A DNA stretch of 64,000 nt from Pseudocitrobacter cyperus. Its GTDB lineage: Bacteria; Pseudomonadota; Gammaproteobacteria; Enterobacterales; Enterobacteriaceae. The notes under the pieces were generated by a model that searched no databases, was not told where the DNA came from, and saw nothing but the letters and a program-made list of their open reading frames with translations. Both the position numbers and the translations under genes were made by a program. Within the stretch, counting starts at the first letter, position 1, and every line of letters begins with the position of its first letter. Positions 18,701-26,844 of the stretch are shown here, piece by piece. The DNA lies in assembly GCF_039889165.1 (NCBI RefSeq), contig NZ_JAYMYY010000001.1, positions 1,550,001-1,614,000 of the forward strand, read 5' to 3'.

Positions 18701-19098
18701 CGCGCTTCCAGTTGGCGCAACGAGAGCGACGAGAGCGTTTTTCGCGTTTCATCATCATTGTCGGCGTCGCTCAGGGCATTCAGTTTTTCTGTCGCCTCAC
18801 GCAACTGCGCAGGAGCCTGATCAACTTTCTTTTGCAGTTGCGCCGTTTCGTCTTTGATGCGATCGATTTTATCGAGGAACTGGGCAGTTTCGGTCAGATC
18901 CTGCAGCTCCAGTTTTTCCTGGGGAGTGAGATCTTTCTTCTTGTTGAAAGCATCGATTTGCGCCTGAATATCGGCGCGTTCGGGAAGGTCATTGCCGCTT
19001 GTAGCACGCGCCTGAGCAGCGGTGACAGTGCAGAAAAGACATGCAATAACGACTATAAATGCGAAAAATGTGTTCCGCGAGCGAATGTTATGCAGCAT
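15745..19098 (-). CDS. mscK: MscK (KefA), potassium-dependent mechanosensitive channel
   Basis: Large inner-membrane channel that opens under membrane tension during osmotic downshock, in the presence of high external K+. About 1117 residues (1120 in E. coli). A signal peptide ends near AAQARATSG; residues from about 40 to 470 form a periplasmic coiled-coil-rich domain with many Gln/Leu heptads; then come about eleven membrane helices; residues from about 860 to 1100 form the MscS-like pore and beta domain (LSVGLGFGLQEIFGNFVSG, DTVTIGTFSGTVSKIRIRATTI). ATG 19098 gives the best signal peptide; an upstream in-frame ATG at 19173 is less likely. Confidence 0.95.
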   Translation of the reverse strand: MLHNIRSRNTFFAFIVVIACLFCTVTAAQARATSGNDLPERADIQAQIDAFNKKKDLTPQEKLELQDLTETAQFLDKIDRIKDETAQLQKKVDQAPAQLREATEKLNALSDADNDDETRKTLSSLSLRQLEARLSQMVDDLQNAQNDLATYNSQLVSLQTQPERVQNAMNAASQQLQQIRNSLNGTTVGEGALRPSQQTMLQVQQALLNAELDQQRKSLQGNTTLQDTLQKQRDYITAYTTRLEHQLQLLQEAVNTKRLTLTEKTAQETASPEETARIQANPLVKQELEINHQLSQRLITVTESGNQLVQQNIKVKNWLDRALQSERNIKEQIAVLKGSLLLSRILYQQQQTLPSADELEDMTNRIADLRLEQFEINQQRDAMFQSEDFVAKLEQGHTSDVNPEVHDALLQLVDARREALDLINKQLGSQLMMAINLQINQQQLMSVSKNLKEILTQQIFWVNSNKPMGWDWIKSFPGALKDQFKSMKITVNWEKAWPAVFIAFLAGLPLLLIAGLIRWKLGALRAYQARLAEQVGQLRNDSQLHTPKAILIDLVRALPVVLLILAVGLILLTMQLNISDLLWAFCKKLAMFWLIFGLCWKVLEKDGVAVRHFNMPEQITSHWRRQIVRISLALLPLHFWSVVSELSPLHLMDDVLGQFVILLNLLLIAILVWPMCRDSWRDKESHGLRLVTITVLSLVPIGLMVLTATGYFYTTLRLSGRWIETVYLVIVWNLLYQTVLRGLSVAARRIAYRRAVARRQNMVKEGAEGAEPAEEPTIALEQVNQQTLRITMLVMVSLFAVVFWAIWSDLITVFTYLDSITLWHYTGTEAGASVMKSVTMGSLLFAVIAAAIAWALIRNLPGLLEVLVLSRLNMRQGASYAITTILNYVIIAVGAMTVFGSLGVSWDKLQWLAAALSVGLGFGLQEIFGNFVSGIIILFERPVRIGDTVTIGTFSGTVSKIRIRATTITDFDRKEVIIPNKAFVTERLINWSLSDTITRVVISLGVAYGSDLDKVKEVLLKAAMEHPKVMHDPEPIVLFTTFGASTLDHELRLYVRELRDRSYTVDELNRTIDRLCRENNINIAFNQLEVHLHNEKGDEVTEVKRDNNDGNHLAVAD

Positions 19099-19194
19099 AG
19101 TTTTAACATGAGTGATTGCAAAAGCCGGAGAAAACCGGGGGATAAACGCGTGCGAAGAATAGCACTTCTGCAATCTGGCGAATAGCGCGACTTT

Positions 19195-19210
19195 CCAGGA
19201 TTATTCCTGG
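19195..19210 (-). terminator. Weak hairpin after acrR
   Basis: CCAGGA / TCCTGG with a TTAT loop, about 20 bp past the acrR stop. No long T run, so weak evidence only. Confidence 0.4.
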
Positions 19211-19228
19211 TAATAACGCATTTTCTGA

Positions 19229-19870
19229 TTAACCTGATTTTTCGTGTAACGTCGGGCAGAACTGAAACATCTCCAGCAGAATGGCCACGTAATCACGCGC
19301 CTCTTTTTTCAGATCAAACGAACCCGGCGCAAAGAGCCAGTTCTCCATTATTCCAGAGACATAACTGCGCATCAAAATGGCTGCCCGGCGGGTTAACAAT
19401 TTTGCCGGCAGCATTTGTGCGGATATACAATCATTTAACACTTGCTCAATACGGTCGTAACTTTCCATGCAAAGATTACGCTGTGCCTGCTGTAAAACAG
19501 CCATTTCACCGACAAATTCACATTTATGGAATATAATCTCCATCATCAAGCGTCTACGCTCTTCAACAACCGTTGCTTCAAGGATATATACTAATATCTC
19601 CCTTAAAACTGAGAGTGGATCGTCAGGGAATTTTACCCGATACTCATTCTCAAGATCGCCGATACTGGACTCTGATAATTCCCAGATTTCACCAAATAAA
19701 TCCGACTTGTCTTTGAAATGCCAATAGATAGCCCCGCGCGTGACGCCTGCCGCCCGGGCAATATCCACCAGCGAGGTTGACGATACGCCTTGTTGTGAAA
19801 ACAGCTTCAGCGCAACATCAAGGATGTGCTGACGCGTAGCAAGGGCTTCTTGTTTGGTTTTTCGTGCCAT
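19229..19870 (-). CDS. acrR: AcrR, TetR-family repressor of acrAB
   Basis: Cytosolic repressor that binds drugs and bile-type ligands through its C-terminal domain and releases the acrAB promoter. 213 residues (215 in E. coli; the C-terminus differs slightly). The TetR helix-turn-helix lies at about residues 10-56 (ILDVALKLFSQQG, VTRGAIYWHFKDKSDLF). The frame is intact with no nonsense or frameshift change, so local loss of repression by a broken acrR is not seen. Divergent from acrA with its operator in the gap. Confidence 0.97.
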   Translation of the reverse strand: MARKTKQEALATRQHILDVALKLFSQQGVSSTSLVDIARAAGVTRGAIYWHFKDKSDLFGEIWELSESSIGDLENEYRVKFPDDPLSVLREILVYILEATVVEERRRLMMEIIFHKCEFVGEMAVLQQAQRNLCMESYDRIEQVLNDCISAQMLPAKLLTRRAAILMRSYVSGIMENWLFAPGSFDLKKEARDYVAILLEMFQFCPTLHEKSG

Positions 19871-19898
19871 AGGTTGGTGAATTTACAGAGGTTAGATT

Positions 19899-19922
19899 TA
19901 CATACATTTGTGAATGTATGTA
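19899..19922. promoter_or_regulatory. AcrR operator
   Basis: Perfect 24-bp inverted repeat: TACATACATT, a TGTG centre and AATGTATGTA. This is the known AcrR binding site of the acrR-acrA intergenic region, unchanged here. It sits 29 bp before the acrR start and about 90 bp before acrA, so it can control both. Confidence 0.93.
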
Positions 19923-20011
19923 CCATAGCACGACGATAATATAAACGCAGCAATGGGTTTGTGGACGCTGAACCATTGATCAATTTGAAATCGGACACTC
20001 GAGGTTTACAT

Positions 20012-21205
20012 ATGAACAAAAACAGAGGGTTAACGCCTCTGGCGGTCGTTCTGATGCTCTCAGGCAGCTTAGCGCTTACAGGATGTGACGACAAAGGGGC
20101 TCAACAAGGAGCGCAGCAGATGCCGGAAGTCGGCGTTGTGACGCTCAAGACCGAACCTCTTCAAATCACGACTGAACTCCCGGGACGCACCAACGCGTAT
20201 CGCATTGCGGAAGTTCGTCCGCAGGTCAGCGGTATCATTCTGAAGCGAAACTTTACGGAAGGTGGTGATATCGAGGCGGGCGTGTCTCTTTATCAGATAG
20301 ACCCTGCCACCTATCAGGCCGCTTATGAAAGCGCGAAAGGCGACCTTGCGAAAGCACAAGCTGCTGCCAATATTGCCCAGCTTACCGTCAAGCGTTACCA
20401 GAAACTTCTGGGTACGCAGTACATCAGTCAACAAGACTACGACACCGCGCAGGCGGATGCACAGCAGGCTAATGCTGCCGTTGTTGCAGCCAAAGCCGCT
20501 GTTGAAACCGCGCGTATCAACCTGGCTTACACCAAAGTCACCTCCCCTATCAGCGGTCGTATCGGTAAATCCGCGGTGACGGAAGGCGCCCTGGTGCAAA
20601 ACGGGCAGGCAACGGCGATGGCCACCGTGCAACAACTGGATCCGATTTATGTCGACGTGACGCAATCCAGCAACGATTTCCTGCGTCTGAAACAGGAACT
20701 GGCCAACGGTACGCTGAAGCAGGAAAACGGCAAAGCGAAAGTAGACCTCGTGACGAACGACGGTACCAAATACCCGCAGAGCGGCACATTAGAGTTCTCT
20801 GATGTGACGGTTGACCAGACCACCGGTTCTATCACCCTGCGCGCTATTTTCCCTAACCCTGACCATACTCTGCTGCCAGGCATGTTCGTTCGTGCCCGTC
20901 TTGAAGAGGGGGTAAACCCAAGCGCACTGCTGGTTCCACAGCAAGGTGTGACCCGTACCCCGCGCGGCGATGCTACCGCACTGGTGGTGGGTGAAGGCGA
21001 TAAAGTTGAAACGCGTAACATCAAGGCAACCCAGGCGATTGGCGATAAATGGCTGGTCACTGAAGGGCTGAAAGACGGCGACCGTGTGATTATCACCGGC
21101 CTGCAAAAAGTCCGTCCAGGCGCGCAGGTGAAAGCGCAGGAAGTGACTTCTGACAATAAAGAACAAGCCGCAGCCGGCGCAGCGTCAGAAAAAACTCAGT
21201 CTTAA
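20012..21205 (+). CDS. acrA: AcrA, periplasmic adaptor of the AcrAB-TolC pump
   Basis: Membrane-fusion lipoprotein that links the inner-membrane pump AcrB to TolC. 397 residues as in E. coli. The lipobox LALTGC gives a mature N-terminal lipidated Cys at about residue 25. Order: beta-barrel and membrane-proximal strands, lipoyl half-motifs (RPQVSGIILKR and VTSPISGRIGKS), an alpha-helical hairpin between them (about residues 100-170) and C-terminal strands. The start at ATG 20012 is the conserved MNKNRG start. acrB follows after 22 bp, so they form one operon under AcrR. Confidence 0.98.
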   Translation: MNKNRGLTPLAVVLMLSGSLALTGCDDKGAQQGAQQMPEVGVVTLKTEPLQITTELPGRTNAYRIAEVRPQVSGIILKRNFTEGGDIEAGVSLYQIDPATYQAAYESAKGDLAKAQAAANIAQLTVKRYQKLLGTQYISQQDYDTAQADAQQANAAVVAAKAAVETARINLAYTKVTSPISGRIGKSAVTEGALVQNGQATAMATVQQLDPIYVDVTQSSNDFLRLKQELANGTLKQENGKAKVDLVTNDGTKYPQSGTLEFSDVTVDQTTGSITLRAIFPNPDHTLLPGMFVRARLEEGVNPSALLVPQQGVTRTPRGDATALVVGEGDKVETRNIKATQAIGDKWLVTEGLKDGDRVIITGLQKVRPGAQVKAQEVTSDNKEQAAAGAASEKTQS

Positions 21206-21227
21206 CTTAAACAGGAGCCGTTAAGAC

Positions 21228-24200
21228 ATGGCTAATTTCTTTATCGATCGCCCGATATTTGCATGGGTGATCGCAATCATCATCATGCTTGCCGGGGGAC
21301 TCGCGATCATGAAACTGCCGGTAGCGCAATATCCAACGATTGCGCCGCCAGCCGTGACGATCTCCGCGACCTATCCGGGTGCTGATGCCCAGACGGTGCA
21401 GGACACCGTGACACAGGTTATCGAACAGAATATGAACGGTATCGATAACCTGATGTACATGTCCTCCAACAGTGACTCTACCGGTACGGTACAGATCACG
21501 CTGACCTTTGAATCCGGTACTGACGCGGATATCGCGCAGGTACAGGTGCAGAACAAACTGTCGCTGGCAACTCCGTTGCTGCCGCAGGAAGTTCAGCAAC
21601 AAGGTATTAGCGTTGAGAAGTCCTCCAGTAGCTTCCTGATGGTTGTTGGTGTTATCAACACCAACGGCACCATGACTCAGGAAGATATTTCCGACTACGT
21701 TGCGGCGAACATGAAAGATCCGATCAGCCGTACTTCTGGTGTCGGTGACGTTCAGTTGTTCGGTTCCCAGTACGCCATGCGTATCTGGATGGATCCCACC
21801 AAACTGAACAACTTCCAGTTGACGCCGGTTGACGTCATTTCGGCTATCAAAGCGCAGAACGCCCAGGTTGCCGCGGGTCAGTTAGGCGGGACGCCGCCGG
21901 TGAAGGGGCAGCAACTTAACGCCTCAATCATCGCGCAGACCCGTCTGACCAGCACCGATGAGTTCGGGAAAATCCTGCTGAAAGTCAATCAGGATGGTTC
22001 GCAGGTTCGCCTGCGCGACGTCGCGAAGATTGAGCTGGGTGGTGAGAACTATGACATCGTCGCTAAGTTCAACGGTAAACCTGCTTCGGGTCTGGGTATC
22101 AAGCTGGCGACCGGTGCGAACGCGCTGGACACGGCGAAAGCTATCCGTGCCGAACTGAAGAAGATGGAACCGTTCTTCCCGTCAGGCTTGCAGATTGTTT
22201 ACCCGTATGACACCACCCCGTTCGTTCAGATCTCCATTAACGAAGTGGTGAAAACACTGGTTGAAGCGATCATCCTGGTATTCATCGTGATGTACCTGTT
22301 CCTGCAAAACTTCCGCGCGACGTTGATTCCAACTATCGCGGTGCCGGTGGTATTGCTGGGTACCTTCGCTATCCTTGCGGCCTTTGGTTTCTCCATCAAC
22401 ACCCTGACGATGTTCGGGATGGTGCTGGCGATAGGGCTATTGGTGGATGACGCCATCGTGGTGGTAGAAAACGTCGAGCGTGTGATGAGCGACGAAGGGC
22501 TACCACCGAAAGAGGCGACGCGTAAATCGATGGGCCAGATTCAGGGCGCACTGGTAGGTATCGCGATGGTGCTGTCGGCGGTATTTATCCCGATGGCCTT
22601 CTTCGGCGGTTCTACCGGGGCAATCTACCGTCAGTTCTCCATCACTATCGTTTCGGCGATGGCGCTGTCCGTACTGGTGGCGTTGATTCTGACCCCGGCG
22701 CTGTGTGCCACGATGCTGAAACCGGTCGCCAAAGGCGATCACGGCGAAGGCAAAAAAGGCTTCTTCGGTTGGTTCAACCGCATGTTTGATAAGAGTACGC
22801 ATCACTACACCGACAGCGTAGGCAACATCCTGCGCAGCACCGGTCGTTATCTGCTGCTCTATATCATCATCGTGGTCGGCATGGCCTTCCTGTTCGTGCG
22901 TCTGCCAAGTTCGTTCCTGCCAGATGAAGACCAGGGGGTGTTCCTGAGTATGGCCCAGCTTCCGGCCGGGGCAACGCAGGAGCGCACGCAGAAAGTGCTG
23001 GATGAGATGACCGATTACTATCTCACCAAAGAGAAAGACAACGTTGCATCTGTGTTTGCGGTTAACGGCTTTGGTTTCGCAGGCCGTGGCCAGAATACCG
23101 GTATTGCCTTCGTTTCTCTGAAAGACTGGGCGGATCGTCCGGGCGAAGAGAACAAAGTTGAAGCCATTACCCAACGTGCAATGGGCGCTTTCTCGCAGAT
23201 TAAAGATGCGATGGTGTTCGCCTTTAACCTGCCAGCGATTGTTGAACTGGGTACGGCAACCGGTTTTGACTTCCAGCTAATTGACCAGGGGGGTCTGGGT
23301 CACGACAAACTGACTCAGGCGCGTAACCAGTTGTTTGGTGAAGTGGCCAAACATCCTGATCTGTTAGTCGGCGTTCGCCCTAACGGCCTGGAAGATACGC
23401 CGCAGTTCAAGATCGATATCGATCAGGAAAAAGCACAGGCGTTGGGCGTGTCCATCAGCGATATCAACACCACGCTGGGTGCGGCCTGGGGGAGTAGCTA
23501 CGTCAACGACTTCATCGACCGCGGTCGTGTGAAGAAAGTGTACGTGATGTCCGAAGCCCAGTACCGCATGCTGCCGGAAGATATCAACAACTGGTACGTG
23601 CGCGGTTCCGATGGTCAGATGGTGCCTTTCGCGGCCTTCTCCACTTCGCACTGGGAATATGGTTCACCGCGTCTGGAACGCTATAACGGTCTGCCATCAA
23701 TGGAAATCCTGGGCCAGGCGGCTCCGGGAAGAAGTACCGGTGAAGCCATGACGCTGATGGAAGAACTGGCGAGCAAACTACCGTCAGGTATCGGTTACGA
23801 CTGGACCGGGATGTCTTACCAGGAACGTCTTTCTGGTAACCAGGCCCCTGCCCTGTACGCGATTTCGCTGATTGTGGTCTTCCTCTGTCTGGCGGCGCTG
23901 TACGAGAGCTGGTCGATTCCGTTCTCCGTTATGCTGGTGGTTCCACTGGGGGTTATCGGCGCACTGCTGGCCGCCACCTTCCGTGGGCTGACCAATGACG
24001 TTTACTTCCAGGTGGGCCTGCTGACAACCATTGGCTTGTCGGCGAAGAACGCGATATTAATCGTGGAATTTGCCAAAGATCTGATGGAAAAAGAAGGCAA
24101 AGGCCTGATTGAAGCAACGCTTGAAGCGGTACGCATGCGTCTGCGTCCAATCCTGATGACGTCGCTGGCGTTCATCCTCGGGGTTATGCCGCTGGTAATC

Positions 24201-24377
24201 AGTACCGGTGCTGGCTCCGGCGCGCAGAACGCCGTAGGTACCGGCGTAATGGGCGGGATGGTCACCGCAACGGTTCTGGCTATCTTCTTCGTCCCGGTGT
24301 TCTTCGTGGTGGTTCGCCGCCGCTTTGGCCGCAAGGTGGAAGAGAGCGAGCATAGCCAACCGGCTGAGCGTCACTAA
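21228..24377 (+). CDS. acrB: AcrB, RND multidrug efflux transporter
   Basis: Trimeric inner-membrane drug:proton antiporter that exports dyes, detergents, bile salts and many antibiotics. 1049 residues, equal to E. coli AcrB. Twelve membrane helices with two large periplasmic loops. The proton relay is intact: the Asp pair in GLLVDDAIVVVENVERV and the helix-10 Lys in LSAKNAILIVEFAKD. The family start MANFFIDRPIFAWVIAI is present, and an AGGAG site lies upstream. A strong terminator follows. Confidence 0.98.
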   Translation: MANFFIDRPIFAWVIAIIIMLAGGLAIMKLPVAQYPTIAPPAVTISATYPGADAQTVQDTVTQVIEQNMNGIDNLMYMSSNSDSTGTVQITLTFESGTDADIAQVQVQNKLSLATPLLPQEVQQQGISVEKSSSSFLMVVGVINTNGTMTQEDISDYVAANMKDPISRTSGVGDVQLFGSQYAMRIWMDPTKLNNFQLTPVDVISAIKAQNAQVAAGQLGGTPPVKGQQLNASIIAQTRLTSTDEFGKILLKVNQDGSQVRLRDVAKIELGGENYDIVAKFNGKPASGLGIKLATGANALDTAKAIRAELKKMEPFFPSGLQIVYPYDTTPFVQISINEVVKTLVEAIILVFIVMYLFLQNFRATLIPTIAVPVVLLGTFAILAAFGFSINTLTMFGMVLAIGLLVDDAIVVVENVERVMSDEGLPPKEATRKSMGQIQGALVGIAMVLSAVFIPMAFFGGSTGAIYRQFSITIVSAMALSVLVALILTPALCATMLKPVAKGDHGEGKKGFFGWFNRMFDKSTHHYTDSVGNILRSTGRYLLLYIIIVVGMAFLFVRLPSSFLPDEDQGVFLSMAQLPAGATQERTQKVLDEMTDYYLTKEKDNVASVFAVNGFGFAGRGQNTGIAFVSLKDWADRPGEENKVEAITQRAMGAFSQIKDAMVFAFNLPAIVELGTATGFDFQLIDQGGLGHDKLTQARNQLFGEVAKHPDLLVGVRPNGLEDTPQFKIDIDQEKAQALGVSISDINTTLGAAWGSSYVNDFIDRGRVKKVYVMSEAQYRMLPEDINNWYVRGSDGQMVPFAAFSTSHWEYGSPRLERYNGLPSMEILGQAAPGRSTGEAMTLMEELASKLPSGIGYDWTGMSYQERLSGNQAPALYAISLIVVFLCLAALYESWSIPFSVMLVVPLGVIGALLAATFRGLTNDVYFQVGLLTTIGLSAKNAILIVEFAKDLMEKEGKGLIEATLEAVRMRLRPILMTSLAFILGVMPLVISTGAGSGAQNAVGTGVMGGMVTATVLAIFFVPVFFVVVRRRFGRKVEESEHSQPAERH

Positions 24378-24391
24378 TATTTCCCCTAATG

Positions 24392-24419
24392 ACAAAGGGC
24401 CGCGCAAGCGGCCCTTTGT
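24392..24419. terminator. Terminator after acrAB
   Basis: Perfect 12-bp stem ACAAAGGGCCGC / GCGGCCCTTTGT with a GCAA loop, 14 bp past the acrB stop, followed by a short T-containing stretch. Confidence 0.85.
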
Positions 24420-24924
24420 GTTTGCAGCGAAAGAGCACATATCGCTGCTTACTTTTATATTGTTTGGCCCTATAAAGATTTATACTTAAGAAATCAAGGC
24501 TTATCTGGAATGTTGTTGATTCATTCTTGTGAATGTTCACCGCCTAAATTGTTTAAGAAAATTCTGAACTAAAATTCAGCAGATAAATCGATGATGAAAA
24601 CCTTTTATCCCACAGGCATGCTGAGGATAACCGTCGTTTTCGGCGCTGTAGCCAATAGGTAAGTTAATGAATTTTAATGAATCTGATGCGACGACTGATA
24701 ACAATGCCTGACCAGGATTAATCTCCGCAGATTTTCATTGCGGTCAATATTAAGAATAATCGTTTTAATTGTAATTTTTCGTAATAGCGCGGTGAAATCT
24801 TTTTCAGAGTGGATTATAGTTAGTGCGTAAGGATTATGCGTATGTTTCCGGTTAGTACCAGAACCCTCCATCCCACAACACTGCTTGTTACTCGTCGTTA
24901 AAACCACGAATAAGGGGATGTGCT
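24420..24924. other. AT-rich non-coding region upstream of tomB-hha
   Basis: About 500 bp with no convincing gene. A 77-codon minus-strand frame (24674-24907) lacks recognisable homology and a ribosome binding site. The region is AT-rich, as usual upstream of hha, and probably holds the tomB-hha promoter(s). A CATTC-TTGT-GAATG inverted repeat at 24522-24535 resembles the core of the AcrR operator, but only loosely. Confidence 0.5.
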
Positions 24925-25299
24925 ATGGACGAATACTCGCCAAAAAGACACGATATTGCGCAGCTCAGGTTTCTTTGCGAGACCTTGTACCATGATTGCC
25001 TGGCCAATCTTGAAGAGAGCAATCACGGTTGGGTAAATGACCCAACCTCTGCAATCAACCTTCAACTTAATGAGCTGATAGAGCATATCGCGACCTTTGC
25101 GCTTAATTATAAAATTAAGTACAACGAAGATAATAAATTGATTGCACAAATTGACGAATATCTGGATGATACTTTCATGTTGTTCAGTAACTACGGCATT
25201 AATAGTGAGGACTTGCAAAAATGGCGCAAGTCCGGAAACAAACTCTTCCGCTGTTTCGTCAACGCCAGCCGAGCTAACCCTGTTAGTCTCTCATGTTAA
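24925..25299 (+). CDS. tomB: TomB (YbaJ), Hha toxicity attenuator
   Basis: Small cytosolic acidic protein that counteracts Hha in biofilm and toxicity assays in E. coli; in some reports the pair behaves like a toxin-antitoxin system. 124 residues, starting MDEYSPKRHDIAQLRFLCETLYHD and ending with a conserved RCFVNASRANPVSLSC tail. AAGGGG is upstream. hha follows after 26 bp, so the two are co-transcribed. Confidence 0.95.
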   Translation: MDEYSPKRHDIAQLRFLCETLYHDCLANLEESNHGWVNDPTSAINLQLNELIEHIATFALNYKIKYNEDNKLIAQIDEYLDDTFMLFSNYGINSEDLQKWRKSGNKLFRCFVNASRANPVSLSC

Positions 25300-25325
25300 G
25301 ATAATTACAATCATATGGGTGAATT

Positions 25326-25544
25326 ATGTCTGAGAAACCATTAACTAAAACTGATTATTTGATGAGACTGCGCCGTTGCCAGTCAATTGATACGCTGGAA
25401 CGCGTCATTGAAAAAAATAAATATGAACTTTCTGACAATGAACTGGCTGTATTTTACTCAGCCGCCGATCATCGTCTGGCAGAATTGACGATGAATAAGC
25501 TGTACGACAAGATCCCATCGACCGTATGGAAATTCATCCGCTAA
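25326..25544 (+). CDS. hha: Hha, haemolysin expression-modulating protein
   Basis: 72-residue partner of H-NS that strengthens silencing of AT-rich and horizontally acquired DNA. Nearly identical to E. coli Hha: LMRLRRCQSIDTLERVIEKN and the acidic/charged C-terminal part LYDKIPSTVWKFIR. It folds as a four-helix bundle and has no DNA-binding motif of its own. Follows tomB in one operon. Confidence 0.97.
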   Translation: MSEKPLTKTDYLMRLRRCQSIDTLERVIEKNKYELSDNELAVFYSAADHRLAELTMNKLYDKIPSTVWKFIR

Positions 25545-25623
25545 TTTTTATTTCCGCAACAGTGGCAGGTGTTAGTTAAAGTCAATCAGCAATCGTAACG
25601 TTCCATCTCTCCCAGAGCTTGTT

Positions 25624-25639
25624 TGTGATTAAAGTCACA
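25624..25639. promoter_or_regulatory. Candidate CRP site upstream of maa
   Basis: TGTGA-TTAAAG-TCACA: both half-sites match the CRP consensus exactly with the standard 6-bp spacer. It lies 75 bp before the maa start. Binding is inferred. Confidence 0.65.
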
Positions 25640-25648
25640 CTGATAAAC

Positions 25649-25662
25649 AGGGAACGTTCCCT
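25649..25662. promoter_or_regulatory. 14-bp palindrome upstream of maa
   Basis: AGGGAACGTTCCCT is a perfect palindrome 9 bp after the CRP-like site and 52 bp before maa. It could be an operator; no regulator is assigned. Confidence 0.4.
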
Positions 25663-25714
25663 CTTGTAGCTGTAGCTCTTATTGTTAACGCTCTCGACTA
25701 GCGAGGAGTGTGAC

Positions 25715-26269
25715 ATGAGTGAAGAGAAACGAAAGATGATCGCAGGCGAACCCTATCGCCCAGGTGATACTACCCTTAGAGCCGATAGCCTGCGTGCCAG
25801 GCAGTTGCTTCATCGCTACAACCATTCAGCTCCCGATGAAAAAGCGTTACGCCATCAGCTATTAGCTGAACTCTTTAATAAAAGCCACGATGCTTATATT
25901 GAGCCTAATTTTCGCTGCGACTACGGTTACAACATCACGCTGGGTAAAAACTTCTATGCCAATTTTGATTGCGTGATGTTAGATGTTTGTCCTATTACCA
26001 TTGGGGACAACTGCATGCTGGCGCCGGGCGTTCATATTTACACGGCGACCCATCCTCTGGATGCCGTCGAGCGCAACAGCGGCTATGAATATGGCAAACC
26101 GGTTGTGATAGGCGATAACGTCTGGATTGGCGGGCGCGCGGTAATCAACCCTGGCGTAACCCTTGGCGACAACGTTGTCGTCGCCTCAGGCGCAGTCGTG
26201 GTGAAAGATGTGCCGGATAATGCCGTCGTCGGGGGAAACCCTGCCCGTATCATCAAAATGCTGAGCTAA
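25715..26269 (+). CDS. maa: Maa, maltose O-acetyltransferase
   Basis: Acetyl-CoA-dependent acetyltransferase of sugars (maltose, glucose) in the cytosol, with a left-handed beta-helix fold. 184 residues (183 in E. coli). The hexapeptide repeats are visible (ITLGKNFYANFDCV, VVIGDNVWIGGRAVINPGVTLGDNVVVASGAVV) and the catalytic His is in TATHPLDAVERN. The start MSEEKRKMIAGE at 25715 is the family start, preceded by GAGGAG. The upstream gap holds a CRP-like site. Confidence 0.95.
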   Translation: MSEEKRKMIAGEPYRPGDTTLRADSLRARQLLHRYNHSAPDEKALRHQLLAELFNKSHDAYIEPNFRCDYGYNITLGKNFYANFDCVMLDVCPITIGDNCMLAPGVHIYTATHPLDAVERNSGYEYGKPVVIGDNVWIGGRAVINPGVTLGDNVVVASGAVVVKDVPDNAVVGGNPARIIKMLS

Positions 26270-26373
26270 GGTAACATTCGACTGTTATGCTTTTTCGCAA
26301 CCAATCTGTTACTTTTTGTGTTGGTTAATGCAACCTACAATAGGTGAGTCCGCCCTGAGTTGCAGAGCCCAAT

Positions 26374-26844
26374 ATGACAGAGATCCAGCGATTACTTACG
26401 CAAACTATCGATGAACTGAACGTTCGTGAAAAGCGCGACAACCGGCCGCGCTTTAGCATCAGTTTTATCCGCAACCACCCAGGGTTGTTTTTGGGCATGT
26501 ATGCCGCGTTTTTTGCCACGCTGATTGTCATGATGCGTTCAGAAACGCTGGAAAGTTCCGTCTGGCTGCTGTGGCTGCTGTTCGCCCTGCTGAACGCGTT
26601 TTTCTTTTTTGACGTATATCCACGCTATCACTATGACGATATCGATGTGCTCGACTTCCGCGTCTGCTACAACGGCGAATGGTATAACACCCGTTTTGTG
26701 CCAAATGAACTGATCAAATCCATCCAGAGTTCGCCGCGAGTCAATGCACAGGCCAGAGCACAACTGGAAAAAATGCTCGCGACCAAGGGAGAACTCTCAT
26801 TCTACGACGTCTTTACCCTTACCCGTGCGGAAAGGTCGTCATAA
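26374..26844 (+). CDS. ylaC: YlaC, inner-membrane protein
   Basis: Membrane protein of unknown function, 156 residues as in E. coli YlaC. Two hydrophobic segments (residues about 37-50 and 60-75) separate a cytosolic N-terminus from a C-terminal soluble domain with VLDFRVCYNGEWYNTRFVP. In E. coli the next gene would be ylaB; here four accessory genes intervene. Its last 26 bp overlap the end of the convergent MocR gene. Confidence 0.92.
   Translation: MTEIQRLLTQTIDELNVREKRDNRPRFSISFIRNHPGLFLGMYAAFFATLIVMMRSETLESSVWLLWLLFALLNAFFFFDVYPRYHYDDIDVLDFRVCYNGEWYNTRFVPNELIKSIQSSPRVNAQARAQLEKMLATKGELSFYDVFTLTRAERSS

Noticed and set aside
24674..24907. 77-codon minus-strand frame upstream of tomB
   Set aside because: No ribosome binding site, no recognisable domain, AT-rich promoter region.
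24925..25544. tomB-hha as a new toxin-antitoxin island
   Set aside because: This is the conserved core pair at its usual place next to acrAB; not mobile and not novel.
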